Assembly: GCF_900102895.1 (NCBI RefSeq)
Contig: NZ_FNGD01000017.1
Coordinates: 1-64,000 of the forward strand
DNA: 64,000 nt
Source of the DNA: Arthrobacter sp. ov407
Lineage (GTDB): Bacteria; Actinomycetota; Actinomycetes; Actinomycetales; Micrococcaceae
Reading direction: 5' to 3'
Shown here: in pieces, positions 18,038 to 28,600 of the stretch
Layout: the number at the start of each line of letters is the position of its first letter
How positions within the stretch are numbered: the stretch's first letter is position 1
The notes under the pieces: model-generated
The model's database searches: none
What the model saw: the letters and a program-made list of their open reading frames with translations, nothing else
What the model was told of the DNA's origin: nothing
Position numbers and translations under genes: made by a program

Positions 18038-21000
18038 ATGTCGTCTGGGTCCAGCGTGGAGGATCAGCCCGTTTCGATCGGTAGTAGCGAAGGCTACCTC
18101 GGTGATTACTACGAGCACCTCGCGGAGGAGGATTTCCGGGCCTATCCCCAGGAAGTCCTGACGGCAAGGGCCGATACCCACGGCCAGATCGCGGCGACGC
18201 GGATGCCAGGCATCGCGAACATCGCCCTCCGTGACGAAGCCGACTGCAGCGTCCTGTACATCGTCACCGATGACATGCCGTTCCTCGTGGACTCCGTCAA
18301 CGCCGAACTGGTCCGCCAGAACGCACCCATCCACCTCGTACTGCACCCGCTTTTCGTGGTGACCCGCAACCGCGAGACCGGCGACCTGGTCAAGGTGGCA
18401 CGCGTACCCTCCCACCTGGGCATCTCCAGCGGTGACACGGCGGCCATGCCGAACCTCTCCCACCTGATCGCCGAGGGTGACAACGCCTCGCACATGGAAT
18501 CCTGGATCGCTGTCGAAATCGATCTCGTGGGCGAGGACAAGCGCGCGGAACTGGTCAAGGGAATCACCCGGGTGCTCGGCGACGTCCGCGCCGCCGTCGA
18601 AGACTGGCAGAAGATGCGCACGAAGGCCCTTGAGATCTCCGCGGATTTGGACAGGGTGGCCAACCGGGCCCAGATTGCCGAGCTGCGCCAGGCCCAGGAC
18701 CTGCTCCGCTGGCTCGATGACGGAAACTTCACTTTCCTGGGGTACCGCGAATACGACCTCGTGAACGTGTCCGGCGAGGATGTGCTGGAGCTGCGCGAGG
18801 AAAGCGGCCTCGGCCTGCTCCGCGCCGGCTCGGACAGCCGCCAGGTCCAGCACCTCACCGAGGCCGGCAGGAAGAAGGCACGCGAGAAGCGCGCCCTCGT
18901 GATCACGAAGGCGAACTCGCGCTCCACCGTGCACCGCTCGGCGTACCTGGACTACATCGGCGTCAAGAGCTTCGACGCCGCCGGCAACGTCAACGGGGAA
19001 CGCCGCTTCATCGGCCTCTTCGCCACCACCGCCTACGCCGGATCCGTCCGTGATATCCCCGTGGTCCGGGAAAAAGTGGCCGCTGTCCTCCACGACGCCG
19101 GCTTCCCGCCGGACTCGCACTCGGGCAAGGACCTGCTGGGCATCCTCGAGACCTACCCGCGCGATGAGCTCTTCCAGATCGAAATCCCAGACCTCGCCGC
19201 CATCGCCACCGGCATCCAGAGGCTGCAGGAACGCCGCCGGACGAGGCTCTTCCTGCGCCCGGACATCTATGGCCGGTTCATGTCCGCCGTCGTCTACCTG
19301 CCGCGCGACCGCTACACCACCAACGTCCGCCTGCGCATTGAGCAAGAACTGCGGGAGACCTTCAACGCCGTGTCCATCGACTACGAGGCGCGCATGACAG
19401 AGTCCGCTCTGGCCCGCCTCTTCTTCCGGATCCGGCTGCCAAAGGACGCCGACGTCAGCAACGTCAACAGCGACGAGCTGGAGAAGCGCCTGGTCCGGGC
19501 CGCCCGCTCGTGGAGCGAAGGCATATCCGAAGTCCTGCACGCCCGCGGCGACAGCAGGGGCCCCGGTCTCAGGGAGGACGGCGCCAAGGAACTGGCAGCC
19601 GTCTGGGCGGAAGCATTCCCAGCCGGCTACCGGGTGGACTACGAGATCGAAGACGCGCTGCAGGACATTGACCGCTTCGAAGAGTACGGTGCCGCGGCCG
19701 AACGGGCCGGCGAGGCCGTCAAGGAGCAGCCCGGCGTTCACGTGTATCTGCCCGACGGCGCCGGAGCCACGCTGGAAGAGGACGCCCGCGTCAAGCTCTA
19801 CATGCTGGAGCCGAAGAGCCTGAGCCAGATCCTGCCGTACTTCCATAACCTCGGCCTCGAGGTCCTGGACGAACGCCCGTTCGAGATCGAGACCGCGGAT
19901 CACCGCGACTTCTTCCTCTACGACCTCGGCCTCAAGTACCCCGCCGGCGTGGATCCCCAGGCCACCGGCCAGCTGCTGGGCGAGTCCTTCGGCGCAGCCG
20001 TGACCGGCCTCGTGGAGTCCGACAGCTTCGACCGGCTGGTGCTGCGGGAGGGCATGCACTGGCGCCAGGTGGTCGTACTGCGCGCTTACGCCAAGTACAT
20101 GCGGCAAATGGGCAACACCAACTCCTTCGGATTCCTGGCCGACACCCTGCTGGCGAACGCGGATGTCACGCGGGGACTCAGCGCCCTGTTCGCGGCACGC
20201 TTTGACCCCGCGCTCAGCGACGCCGAGCGCGTGCTCAGGGAGGTCGAGGTCCTCGCCGGACTGGATGCAGCGATCGAGGAGGTCGCGACCCTCGACGCCG
20301 ACCGTGTGCTGCGCACGTTCAAGAACCTGATCGTGGCCACGCTCCGGACGAACTACTACCAGAACAAGCCCCACCTGAGCTTCAAACTGGATCCGTCCCT
20401 CATCGGGGGCCTGCCGTTCCCGCGGCCCATGTTCGAGATCTGGGTCTACTCGCCCCGCGTCGAGGGCGTGCACCTGCGCTTCGGCAAGGTGGCCCGCGGC
20501 GGCCTGCGCTGGTCGGACCGGCGCGAGGACTTCCGCACCGAAATCCTGGGCCTGGTTAAGGCGCAGACCGTCAAAAACGCCGTCATCGTCCCGACGGGCG
20601 CCAAGGGCGGCTTCTACGCCAAGCAGCTCCCGGACCCCGCGGCCGACCGCAGCGCCTGGATGGCCGAGGGCGTCGAGAGCTACAAGACGTTCATCCGCGG
20701 GCTCCTGGACATCACGGACAACCTGATCGTGACGGCCGAGGGCGAAACCGTCAGGCCGCCGGCCGACGTCGTCCGCCATGACTACGACGACTCCTACCTC
20801 GTGGTCGCGGCCGACAAGGGCACGGCGTCCTTCTCCGACATCGCCAACGGGCTGGCCGGCGAATACGGCTTCTGGCTCGGCGACGCCTTCGCCTCCGGCG
20901 GCTCCGTCGGCTACGACCACAAGGCCATGGGCATCACCGCCCGCGGCGCCTGGGAATCGGTCAAGCGCCACTTCAGCGAGCTGGACCTGGACACCCAGGC

Positions 21001-22912
21001 GGAGCCCTTCACCGTGGTGGGCGTCGGCGACATGTCGGGCGACGTGTTCGGCAACGGCATGCTGCTCTCCAAGCACATCCGACTGCTGGCCGCCTTCGAC
21101 CACCGGCACATCTTCCTCGACCCCACCCCGGACGAGGCAACTTCCTACGCGGAGCGCCAGCGGCTCTTCGAGCTGCCCCGGTCCTCCTGGGATGACTACA
21201 ACAAGTCGCTCATCAGTGAAGGCGGCGGCGTCTTTGCCCGGCAGGCCAAGTCGATCCCCGTGTCCGCACAGGTCCGGACCGCCCTCGGCCTCCCGGAGGG
21301 CACCACGGAGCTGAGTCCGCCGGACCTCCTGCGCGCCATCCTCCTCGCCCCGGCGGACCTGCTCTACAACGGCGGCATCGGCACTTACGTCAAGGCCAGC
21401 ACCGAAACGAATGCCGAGGTTGGCGACAAGGCCAACGACGCCATCCGCGTGGACGGCCGCGAACTGCGGGTCAAGGTTGTCGGTGAAGGCGGAAACCTGG
21501 GGATGACCCAGCGCGGACGCATCGAGGCCGCGCTGCAGGGCGTCATCCTCAACACGGATGCGATCGACAACTCGGCCGGTGTGGACTGCTCGGACCACGA
21601 GGTCAACATCAAGATCTTCGTGGACCGGATGGTCGCGGCGGGCAAGCTTGAGCCCGCCGAACGTGCGGACTTCCTGGCCTCGATGACCGACGAGGTCGGC
21701 CGGCTGGTGCTCGAGGACAACATCGACCAGAACATCCTGCTCCTCAACGACCGGATGCGGGTCTCCGAATGGAGCCCCAGCTACGAACGGCTCATGGACT
21801 GGCTGGAAAAGTCGGCGGACCTCAAGCGGGACCTGGAGGCGTTGCCCACCACGGACACGCTGCGCGAACGCCTGGAACAGGGCCAGGGGCTGACCTCCCC
21901 GGAGCTTTCGGTTCTGGCCGCCTACGCCAAGATCGAACTTGCCACCGCGCTGCGCGACAGCGACCTCGCCGATGACCCGTGGTTCCGCACGACGCTGCGG
22001 TCCTACTTCCCGGAGCAGTTGCGGGAGAGGTTCGACGCCGAACTGGACACCCACCCGCTGCGCCGCGAGATCATCGCGACCGTGGTTGCCAACGACATGA
22101 TCAACCTCGGCGGTATCACGTTCGCGTTCCGCGCCATTGAGGAAACCTCGGCCACGGAAGCGGCCGTCGCCAAGGCGTTCGTGGCCCTCCGCGAGGTCTA
22201 CGAGCTGGACATCATGGTCAAGGAGCTCAACGAACTGCCGGCCTCGTTCCCGACCGAACACTGGAGCACCGTCCACCTGGACATCCGGCGGCTGCTGGAC
22301 CGCGCCGTCCGGTGGCTCCTCGGCCAGGGCTCCGCGTCCCGTCCCATCGCCGAAATCGTGGCCGAATTCAAGCCGCTGATGGATCCCATGCGGGCCCGGC
22401 TGCTGGACTACCTTCGGGGCGACGACCGCGCCCGAGTGGCCGAATGGCTGGAGAAGGCGCGCAGCTGGGACCTTCCCGAAGACCTGGCGCACCGCTGGGC
22501 GGAACTTTTCGAGAGCTTCGTGCTCCTGGATATCGCCAAGATCGTCCATGTCAGCAAGGAATCCGTGGCCGATATTGCCCACGTCTACTACACGGTCTTC
22601 GACCGCTTCCATGCAGATTCCCTCCTCGAACGCATCACCAAGCTGCCGAGGGAGGACCGTTGGCAGGCACTGGCCCGTGCGGCCCTGCGCGATGACCTCT
22701 ACTCCACCGTCTCGGACATGACGACGGCGGTGCTGGAGTGCACTCCGGCCGGGACTCCGGCGGAAGAGCGGCTTCTGGCCTGGGAGGGCCAGAATGCGGA
22801 GCAGCTGGGCCGGGCGAAGTCCATGTTTGACGAGGTCAATGCGCTCGAGGCCGATGACATGGCCTCACTGTCGGTAGCATTGAGGCTCTTGAGGTCAATC
22901 GTCCGACGCTAA
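18038..22912 (+). CDS. gdh: NAD-specific glutamate dehydrogenase, large (180 kDa) type
   Basis: Oxidative deamination of glutamate to 2-oxoglutarate and ammonia with NAD. The 1624-aa product belongs to the giant bacterial GDH class known from Streptomyces clavuligerus and Mycobacterium. The N-terminal half holds ACT-like regulatory regions (VLYIVTDDMPFLVDSVNAEL). The catalytic part begins near residue 800 (RFGKVARGGLRWSDRREDFR), with the substrate Lys in PTGAKGGFYAKQL near residue 855. ATG 18038 has GGAGG 8 nt upstream and is preferred over GTG 18011. A very long antisense frame across it is a composition artefact. Confidence 0.93.
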   Translation: MSSGSSVEDQPVSIGSSEGYLGDYYEHLAEEDFRAYPQEVLTARADTHGQIAATRMPGIANIALRDEADCSVLYIVTDDMPFLVDSVNAELVRQNAPIHLVLHPLFVVTRNRETGDLVKVARVPSHLGISSGDTAAMPNLSHLIAEGDNASHMESWIAVEIDLVGEDKRAELVKGITRVLGDVRAAVEDWQKMRTKALEISADLDRVANRAQIAELRQAQDLLRWLDDGNFTFLGYREYDLVNVSGEDVLELREESGLGLLRAGSDSRQVQHLTEAGRKKAREKRALVITKANSRSTVHRSAYLDYIGVKSFDAAGNVNGERRFIGLFATTAYAGSVRDIPVVREKVAAVLHDAGFPPDSHSGKDLLGILETYPRDELFQIEIPDLAAIATGIQRLQERRRTRLFLRPDIYGRFMSAVVYLPRDRYTTNVRLRIEQELRETFNAVSIDYEARMTESALARLFFRIRLPKDADVSNVNSDELEKRLVRAARSWSEGISEVLHARGDSRGPGLREDGAKELAAVWAEAFPAGYRVDYEIEDALQDIDRFEEYGAAAERAGEAVKEQPGVHVYLPDGAGATLEEDARVKLYMLEPKSLSQILPYFHNLGLEVLDERPFEIETADHRDFFLYDLGLKYPAGVDPQATGQLLGESFGAAVTGLVESDSFDRLVLREGMHWRQVVVLRAYAKYMRQMGNTNSFGFLADTLLANADVTRGLSALFAARFDPALSDAERVLREVEVLAGLDAAIEEVATLDADRVLRTFKNLIVATLRTNYYQNKPHLSFKLDPSLIGGLPFPRPMFEIWVYSPRVEGVHLRFGKVARGGLRWSDRREDFRTEILGLVKAQTVKNAVIVPTGAKGGFYAKQLPDPAADRSAWMAEGVESYKTFIRGLLDITDNLIVTAEGETVRPPADVVRHDYDDSYLVVAADKGTASFSDIANGLAGEYGFWLGDAFASGGSVGYDHKAMGITARGAWESVKRHFSELDLDTQAEPFTVVGVGDMSGDVFGNGMLLSKHIRLLAAFDHRHIFLDPTPDEATSYAERQRLFELPRSSWDDYNKSLISEGGGVFARQAKSIPVSAQVRTALGLPEGTTELSPPDLLRAILLAPADLLYNGGIGTYVKASTETNAEVGDKANDAIRVDGRELRVKVVGEGGNLGMTQRGRIEAALQGVILNTDAIDNSAGVDCSDHEVNIKIFVDRMVAAGKLEPAERADFLASMTDEVGRLVLEDNIDQNILLLNDRMRVSEWSPSYERLMDWLEKSADLKRDLEALPTTDTLRERLEQGQGLTSPELSVLAAYAKIELATALRDSDLADDPWFRTTLRSYFPEQLRERFDAELDTHPLRREIIATVVANDMINLGGITFAFRAIEETSATEAAVAKAFVALREVYELDIMVKELNELPASFPTEHWSTVHLDIRRLLDRAVRWLLGQGSASRPIAEIVAEFKPLMDPMRARLLDYLRGDDRARVAEWLEKARSWDLPEDLAHRWAELFESFVLLDIAKIVHVSKESVADIAHVYYTVFDRFHADSLLERITKLPREDRWQALARAALRDDLYSTVSDMTTAVLECTPAGTPAEERLLAWEGQNAEQLGRAKSMFDEVNALEADDMASLSVALRLLRSIVRR

Positions 22913-22947
22913 GGGCTGCTGTCCCTGGTGTCGCAAATGGAGGTGCT

Positions 22948-24417
22948 GTGGCAATCTTTACGGACCCAATCAGGGAACATGCTGATTTTGGCCCGGGGGA
23001 CGCCGAATGGCTGCACCTCCTGGTCGGCGACTGGCAGATGGTCGCCGACCTCGCGTTCGCCGACCTCGCCCTGTGGTTTCCGCATCCTGAGCTCGGATAC
23101 GTGGCACTCGCCCACGTCCGCCCCTCCACCACGCACACGGTGTTCCACGCCGACTTCGTGGGGGAGGGGATCAGGTCGGACCTGCAGCCGCTGGTGGACA
23201 AAGCGTGGGAGAGCCGCGCGATCGAGCGCTCCAACGAGACCAACTGGAGCAGCGATATGGCGCTGCGGGTCGAGGCGGTCCCGATGGTCCGCAACGGCCG
23301 CACCTTGGCGATCGTGACCTCCCACATGGACCTCTCCAGTTCACGGATGCCCTCCCGGCTCGAGCTCACCTACCGGCAATGCGCCTACGATCTGCTGCGC
23401 ATGGGAACCCTGGGGCTGTGGCCGGACTTCGCGTCGCCGACAGGCTCGCGCCGCGGCGCTCCGCGTGTGGGTGACGGCCTGATCAGGCTCGACGCCGAGG
23501 GGATCGTGCAGTACGCCAGCCCCAACGGGGTCTCCGCGTTCCGCCGCCTCGGCGACGGCGAGTCCCTTGAGGGCCGGTCCCTCGCCGAGGTGACGGCCGG
23601 GCTCCTGAGGGACCGGCGCATGGTCGATGAAACCCTGCCGCTCGTCGTCACGGGCCGCATGCCGTGGCGCAGTGAAATCGAGTCACGCGGAGTGAGTCTT
23701 TCGTTGCGCGCGATCCCGCTGCGCGACGAGCAGCAGCGGTTCGGCGCCTTGGTCCTGTGCCGGGACGTCTCGGAGCTGCGTCGCCGGGAGATGGAGCTGG
23801 TCACCAAGGACGCCACCATCCGCGAGATCCATCACCGGGTGAAGAACAACCTGCAGACCGTCGCGGCCCTTTTGCGGATGCAGTCACGGCGCATGGTCAG
23901 CGACGAGGCCAAGCAGGGGCTCGAGCAGGCCATGCGGCGGGTGGCGACCATTGCCCTGGTGCATGAGACGCTGTCGCAGGGCCTGACCCAGAGCGTTGAT
24001 TTTGACGAACTCATCGGCCGCCAGTTCCGCCTCTCGGCCGAGGTTGCCTCGCCCTCGCAGCAGGTCAAGACGCAGCGTTCGGGCCTCTTCGGGGAACTGC
24101 CGAGCGACTTCGCCACCCCGTTGGCCCTCGTCATCAACGAACTGGTCACGAACGCCGTCGAGCACGGGCTGGAGGGGCGTACCGGTACTGTCTGGCTGCT
24201 CGCCGACCGGTCGGAGACCGAGGACGGGGATGAACTTCTCACCGTGAAGGTGGAGGACGACGGCGTCGGGCTGCCGGACACTCCGTATGTCGAGGGCCTT
24301 GGCCTGCAGATTGTCCGAACGCTGGTCATGAGTGAACTTGGCGGCACCATCCACTGGCAGGCGAGGGACGGCGGGGGAACCGCCGTCCAGATTGTCCTGA
24401 GCCTCGCGACGCGCTGA
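22948..24417 (+). CDS. pdtaS: PdtaS-type sensor histidine kinase
   Basis: A 489-aa soluble sensor kinase matching PdtaS (Rv3220c) of M. tuberculosis, which phosphorylates the RNA-binding antiterminator PdtaR. It has an N-terminal GAF-like domain (residues 10-150), a PAS domain (about 175-280; GLIRLDAEGIVQYASPNG), a HisKA_2 dimerisation domain with the phospho-His in REIHHRVKNNLQTVAALL, and a HATPase with LALVINELVTNAVEHGLEG. No TM is present. GTG 22948 has GGAGG upstream. PdtaR is not in the window. As in mycobacteria, whiB1 is next door and convergent. Confidence 0.9.
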   Translation: MAIFTDPIREHADFGPGDAEWLHLLVGDWQMVADLAFADLALWFPHPELGYVALAHVRPSTTHTVFHADFVGEGIRSDLQPLVDKAWESRAIERSNETNWSSDMALRVEAVPMVRNGRTLAIVTSHMDLSSSRMPSRLELTYRQCAYDLLRMGTLGLWPDFASPTGSRRGAPRVGDGLIRLDAEGIVQYASPNGVSAFRRLGDGESLEGRSLAEVTAGLLRDRRMVDETLPLVVTGRMPWRSEIESRGVSLSLRAIPLRDEQQRFGALVLCRDVSELRRREMELVTKDATIREIHHRVKNNLQTVAALLRMQSRRMVSDEAKQGLEQAMRRVATIALVHETLSQGLTQSVDFDELIGRQFRLSAEVASPSQQVKTQRSGLFGELPSDFATPLALVINELVTNAVEHGLEGRTGTVWLLADRSETEDGDELLTVKVEDDGVGLPDTPYVEGLGLQIVRTLVMSELGGTIHWQARDGGGTAVQIVLSLATR

Positions 24418-24516
24418 CGTCTCATGCAGTGCTGATGCGTCGGTTTGACTGGCCAGTTATCACTGCCTGGTGCGCCCGGCGGCCCGGGCGGCTAATGCGC
24501 CCGGCGGCTTAAACAG

Positions 24517-24552
24517 GCAATGGCCGCGGACCTGTGGGTCCGCGGCCATTGC
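24517..24552. terminator. bidirectional terminator-like hairpin between pdtaS and whiB1
   Basis: Perfect 15-bp inverted repeat (arms 24517-24531 and 24538-24552) with a 6-nt loop, CTGTGG. It lies between the two convergent genes. There is no T-run, so Rho-independent function is a guess. Confidence 0.6.
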
Positions 24553-24608
24553 TGCAGGGCCGTGCGGTGGCTGCCGGCACTGTAGCTGTCAGTGTTTGGG
24601 CAGCGGAA

Positions 24609-24857
24609 TCAGGAAGCGCGCCGTGCCCGTGCGGCGCGGCGCTTCAGGGCGCGGCGCTCGTCCTCGCTCATGCCACCCCATACCCCGGCGTCCTGGCCGG
24701 ACTCCAAAGCCCATTGCAGGCAGGTGTCCACAACCGGGCAGCGCCGGCAAACACTTTTCGCTTCCTCGATCTGCAGGAGGGCAGGGCCCGTGTTTCCAAC
24801 GGGGAAGAACAGCTCCGGGTCCTTGTCAAGGCAGGCTGCGCGGTTACGCCAATCCAT
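24609..24857 (-). CDS. whiB1: WhiB1-type iron-sulfur transcription regulator
   Basis: An 82-aa WhiB protein with four cluster ligands: Cys9 (AACLDKD), then Cys37 and Cys40 in SVCRRCPVVDTCLQW, and Cys46. The G(V/I)WGG turn is present (AGVWGGMSEDERRALKRRAA), followed by a basic DNA-binding tail. WhiB1 holds an NO-sensitive [4Fe-4S] cluster and is essential in M. tuberculosis. Length and pairing with the PdtaS gene support WhiB1 rather than other paralogues. A CRP-like site lies 43-58 nt upstream. Confidence 0.93.
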   Translation of the reverse strand: MDWRNRAACLDKDPELFFPVGNTGPALLQIEEAKSVCRRCPVVDTCLQWALESGQDAGVWGGMSEDERRALKRRAARARRAS

Positions 24858-24899
24858 GCTGATCAGTCACTCCATTCCTGGGAACTCGTTAAATGCCTT

Positions 24900-24915
24900 T
24901 GTGAAATTATTCACT
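24900..24915 (-). promoter_or_regulatory. CRP-like operator upstream of whiB1
   Basis: The plus strand reads TGTGAAATTATTCACT, matching the CRP consensus TGTGA-N6-TCACA except for the last base. It is 43-58 nt from the whiB1 ATG. In M. tuberculosis whiB1 is controlled by the CRP homologue Rv3676, so the site is likely real. Confidence 0.65.
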
Positions 24916-24933
24916 AGAGGCTTCATAAGAAAA

Positions 24934-24950
24934 GGGCCCATTTGGGGCCC
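24934..24950 (-). promoter_or_regulatory. GC hairpin upstream of whiB1 (attenuator-like)
   Basis: On the minus strand two GGGCCC arms with a 5-nt loop are followed by TTTCTT. It lies beyond the CRP-like site, 77-93 nt from the whiB1 ATG. It may end stray antisense transcription, or act in a long leader if the promoter is further upstream. Weak evidence. Confidence 0.35.
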
Positions 24951-25097
24951 CCTCGGTCATCTGGATTAAGCGTGTCATGTTAACGCTGTGTAAACAAGGG
25001 GTAATAGAGGTCGAGATGCCTCGAGACCGTGAGCGATGCATCACATTCAGTGGCGGCGTCCTCACATCTAGACGACTATGTCCGGTAGTGTGCCAGT

Positions 25098-25691
25098 GTG
25101 TCAAGGCCCCCTGTGAACCCTGAAGACCCCCGTGACCCCAATGATGACGCCCGTGAAGAACCCGGTGAAAATCACGACGAGAGCCCCGGTGAATATCCCG
25201 GAGAAATTGGCCGCGACAGGGCCGGCGAGCATTCCGGCGAAAATTCGCTCCGGAATCCGGACGGAACCCCTGCCGGAGCCGCGGCCGCAGGCACGGTGCG
25301 ACCAAAAGGAATTGCTGTCATCGCCGTCGTCGTCGCGCTGGAGGCCGCGGCGCTGCTCGTGGCCGCCGGCTGGTACGGCACCCAGCTCCTGACCGGGGCG
25401 CCGGTGCTCTCCTTCTGGGGCGCCGTCTTCACGCTGTGCCTGCTGCTGGCGTTCTCCGCATGGCTCTTTGCCGTGGCACGCTTCCTGCTCCGAGGTTTCC
25501 GTTGGCCGCGGGCCGGTGCCCTGGTGGCCCAGCTCTTCGTTCTGACCATCGGCTTCCCGACCCTGACAGGCGGCTATCCCGTGGCCGGACTGGCCATGCT
25601 GATCCCCGCCGTGACCGCGATCGTGCTCCTCTTCGACAAGCGGGTCATAGCGTTCGCCTCACGGGCAGCCGGAGCCCCGCCCGCCCTGTAA
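25098..25691 (+). CDS. small membrane protein, unknown function
   Basis: A 197-aa protein. The first 65 residues are acidic, Glu/Pro/Gly-rich and with repeats (GENHDESPGEYPGEIGRD). Four hydrophobic segments follow: GIAVIAVVVALEAAALLVAA, VFTLCLLLAFSAWLFAVARF, GALVAQLFVLTIGFPTL and VAGLAMLIPAVTAIVLLF. It resembles short multi-TM proteins common in Micrococcaceae next to whiB1, but I cannot assign a family. The GTG start lacks a clear RBS. Its 3' end overlaps the convergent FtsK-like gene by 33 nt. Confidence 0.7.
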   Translation: MSRPPVNPEDPRDPNDDAREEPGENHDESPGEYPGEIGRDRAGEHSGENSLRNPDGTPAGAAAAGTVRPKGIAVIAVVVALEAAALLVAAGWYGTQLLTGAPVLSFWGAVFTLCLLLAFSAWLFAVARFLLRGFRWPRAGALVAQLFVLTIGFPTLTGGYPVAGLAMLIPAVTAIVLLFDKRVIAFASRAAGAPPAL

Positions 25692-28600
25692 CGGGCCGTC
25701 CCGGGCGGCGTGCTGCCCGGGGGAGAGCTGAGCAGGAGAACGCTGAACAGGAGAACTGGGGGCAGCGAGCTGGACCGGAGTCGCACGGCCGTCGGAAATG
25801 ACGACGGCGCGTCCCGGGGGAGGACTGTTCTCCGTTTCGAACCGGACCCCGAATGGCTCGCCGTCCATGAGCCCCCGTGGGCGAATCAGGACCGCCCGTC
25901 CCTGGCTGCGCGCGGTGGCGGCCAGATCCACCCGTTGCCCAAAGGCCAGGCCAAAGCCCGCAGTGAGGATAACCCTCCAGCCAAGAGTGTTCAGGTCCGC
26001 CAGGGCGCTGTTGGCTTCGTGTGCCAGCAGGTCAGCGTCATCTGCGAGCGCAATCGCTGTCCGGTCCAGGGTGCCCGCGAGCGCACTGGCGTAGAGCCCG
26101 GACCAGTACTGGCCGGCATCAGCCCCCGGCCGCGGCGCGAGCCAAGTGCGGGTCGGGTTCATTCCCGGGAGCGCGGCCAGCAGCGTGCTTTTGCCGGAAC
26201 CAGGGCCGCCGAGGACCGCGAGGACGCCACCGGCCGGCAACCGAATCTCGTGCGGCCGGAGTTCGTCTCCGCCGACCCCGAGGAGCAATGCGGCCGCCGG
26301 GACAGGGAAGTGCGCGGCGGCAGGCATGACTGCGAGCAAGGCAGCGCGTGGCGGAATCCCTTGCCCCGGTCCGGGGTTGCCGCATTGGGCCAGCACCTCG
26401 TCCACGGTCACCAACACAGGTAGCGCCTCCACCCGGAAGGGCCTCATCGAGACGGCTCCACCCGCGGGGTGCCGCCCCCCGACGGCCGTTGGTTCGAACA
26501 GTTGGGCCGCGTGCCCGGTCGCCAAAGTTGCCGGCACAAAGGCGCCGAACACGGCCACGCGGCCGGGAACGGGCTCCAACGCCGGAAGCCGCGGCCACGC
26601 AAGGCGGCCCTCGTCGGTAGAGCCTGCGGGAAAAAAGATCCGGTTGGGCAGGCCAGCGAAAAACCTCGCGGTCACGAGCTCACGCTCGCCAGAGACGATG
26701 ACCGTAATCCCCGCCCGGGAACCGTCACGCACAATGTCTTGAACCAGGTCTTCAGCCCATGCCAGCGGCCCGGAACGGAATGCCGAAACCCAGGCGCCCC
26801 AGCCGCTGAGCACCAGGACCAGCCGGGGCCGCGACCGGGCCGCGGGCGCACTGAGCCGTGATGTGACTTCTTCGGCGACGCGCCGCAGCACCCTGGCGGC
26901 CCGGCGCACTTCATGCGGGCCTGCCACCGCGCCGACCCGGGGCGCCGCCGCGGCCGCGCTGAATGCACCGGCGGCGTCGAGTATGTAGAGGTGCGACTCC
27001 ACGCTGCCGGCCAGGAGCTGATGGACAGCGAGGGCCAAGGCGGCATCGCCGGCCCCGGCCTCAGCGCCGACAAGGCCCAGATGCCCGTGCCGGGCAGGAC
27101 TCCAACCCAACTCCGCGACGCGTTGGAGTTCCGGCAGATCCACCCGCCCGAGCCGGACCGTGTCCCGGTCGGTGTGCCCGGAACCCGGATGGGGCAGCAG
27201 GGCCGGCAGGGGATCTGCCACCGGTTGGCGGGGCGGCCGGCCGCCGAGTTCCTGCCACAGGCGCACAATGGCGTCGATGAGCGGGGCCGCCCCCTGTGCC
27301 GGAGTCAGGGCCGCGCCGCCGCTGTGAGGTTCACGGTTGGGGGAGCCCTCGGCCCGAAGAGTGGCTATTGTCGGCGGCCGCGTCATATCGTCCGAGACCG
27401 TGCGCACCGTGACTATTCCGTCTGTCCGTGCGGCGGTCCGTGGCGTGAGGGTGGCCGTCTGGAACTCCTCCGGGGGCTGTGCGCCGCGGATCAGGAACGC
27501 CCGCCCCGGACGTGCGATGGGGATGGCGGCCGCGAGCCCGGACCCCATGATGTCAAACGATTCCGGGCCGGACTGGACCCGGAGGGCGATGCAGGTGGTG
27601 ACGTTGGCCCGGATATCGGCGTTCAGGGCTCCCTGCGGGCGCTGCGTGGCCATGACGAGATGGATCCCCAGTGACCGGCCGATCGCGGCAATCCGCATGA
27701 GCTCGGAGAGAGCAGCCGGCGCTTCGTCCACAAGGATCCTGAACTCGTCAACGACGATGACCAGATACGGGACGGGCGGTCCGGCCGCCGGCGAGGACTC
27801 GTAGGCCGCGAGATCAGGGGCATTCACCCGGGCGAGCAGTTCCTCCCTCCGCCGGACCTCGGCCCGCAAGGAAACGAGCGTACGCTCCACCTGCGCAGCG
27901 CCCAGATCCGTCAGCATGCCGACGCAGTGCGGGAGCCCGGTCAGCGGGCCCAAACCCGAGCCGCCCTTGAAGTCTATGAAGAGCAGGTTGATCCGGTCCG
28001 GCGGATGGCTGGCTGCGAGGCCGGCGGCAAGAGTCCGCAAGAACTCCGATTTCCCGGAACCGGTGGTCCCTGCGACCAGGAAGTGCGGACCGTCCGTCTT
28101 CAGATCGATCTCCAGGGTCCCCAGGCTCCCTGTGCCGACTGCTGTACCCAGTCCGGCCTCCGCGCCGGTCCGGGACCAGCGCCGGGAGATGTCCGGCGCC
28201 GCGAGGGGAAGGACGTCCGCCAGGCTGCAGTGCTGTGGAATGGCCGGCGGGGGAGCCATCGGAGTGTGCAGTGTGGCATTGAAACCCCGGCAAAAGCGGT
28301 CAAAGACCACGGCCGGGACCAGATCCGGGACGAAGTCCAAGGGCGGAGCCCCGGCGATGACGAGCGCGCCGCGCCGGCCAAGGACAATGCCGGGGTGTTC
28401 TGCGGGACCCTGCTCCGGCGAGCACTCGATCACCCTCCACCCGTGTGCCGCGGCCAGAGTCCGGAACGTCGGCCCTGCACCGGTGGTGTCCGGCCCGGGC
28501 GCGGCCCCTGACTGCCCGGGAGTGTCCCAGAGGATGAGGACGCCGCGGTCGAATCCCTCGCCCGGCTCGCCGGACCTGCCCGGACCGCCGGGACGGGCAA

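Noticed and set aside
16757..22612. 1951-codon open frame antisense to the NAD-glutamate dehydrogenase gene
   Set aside because: A high-GC codon artefact: it mirrors the codon pattern of the real gene, has no recognisable domain, and runs across three genes.
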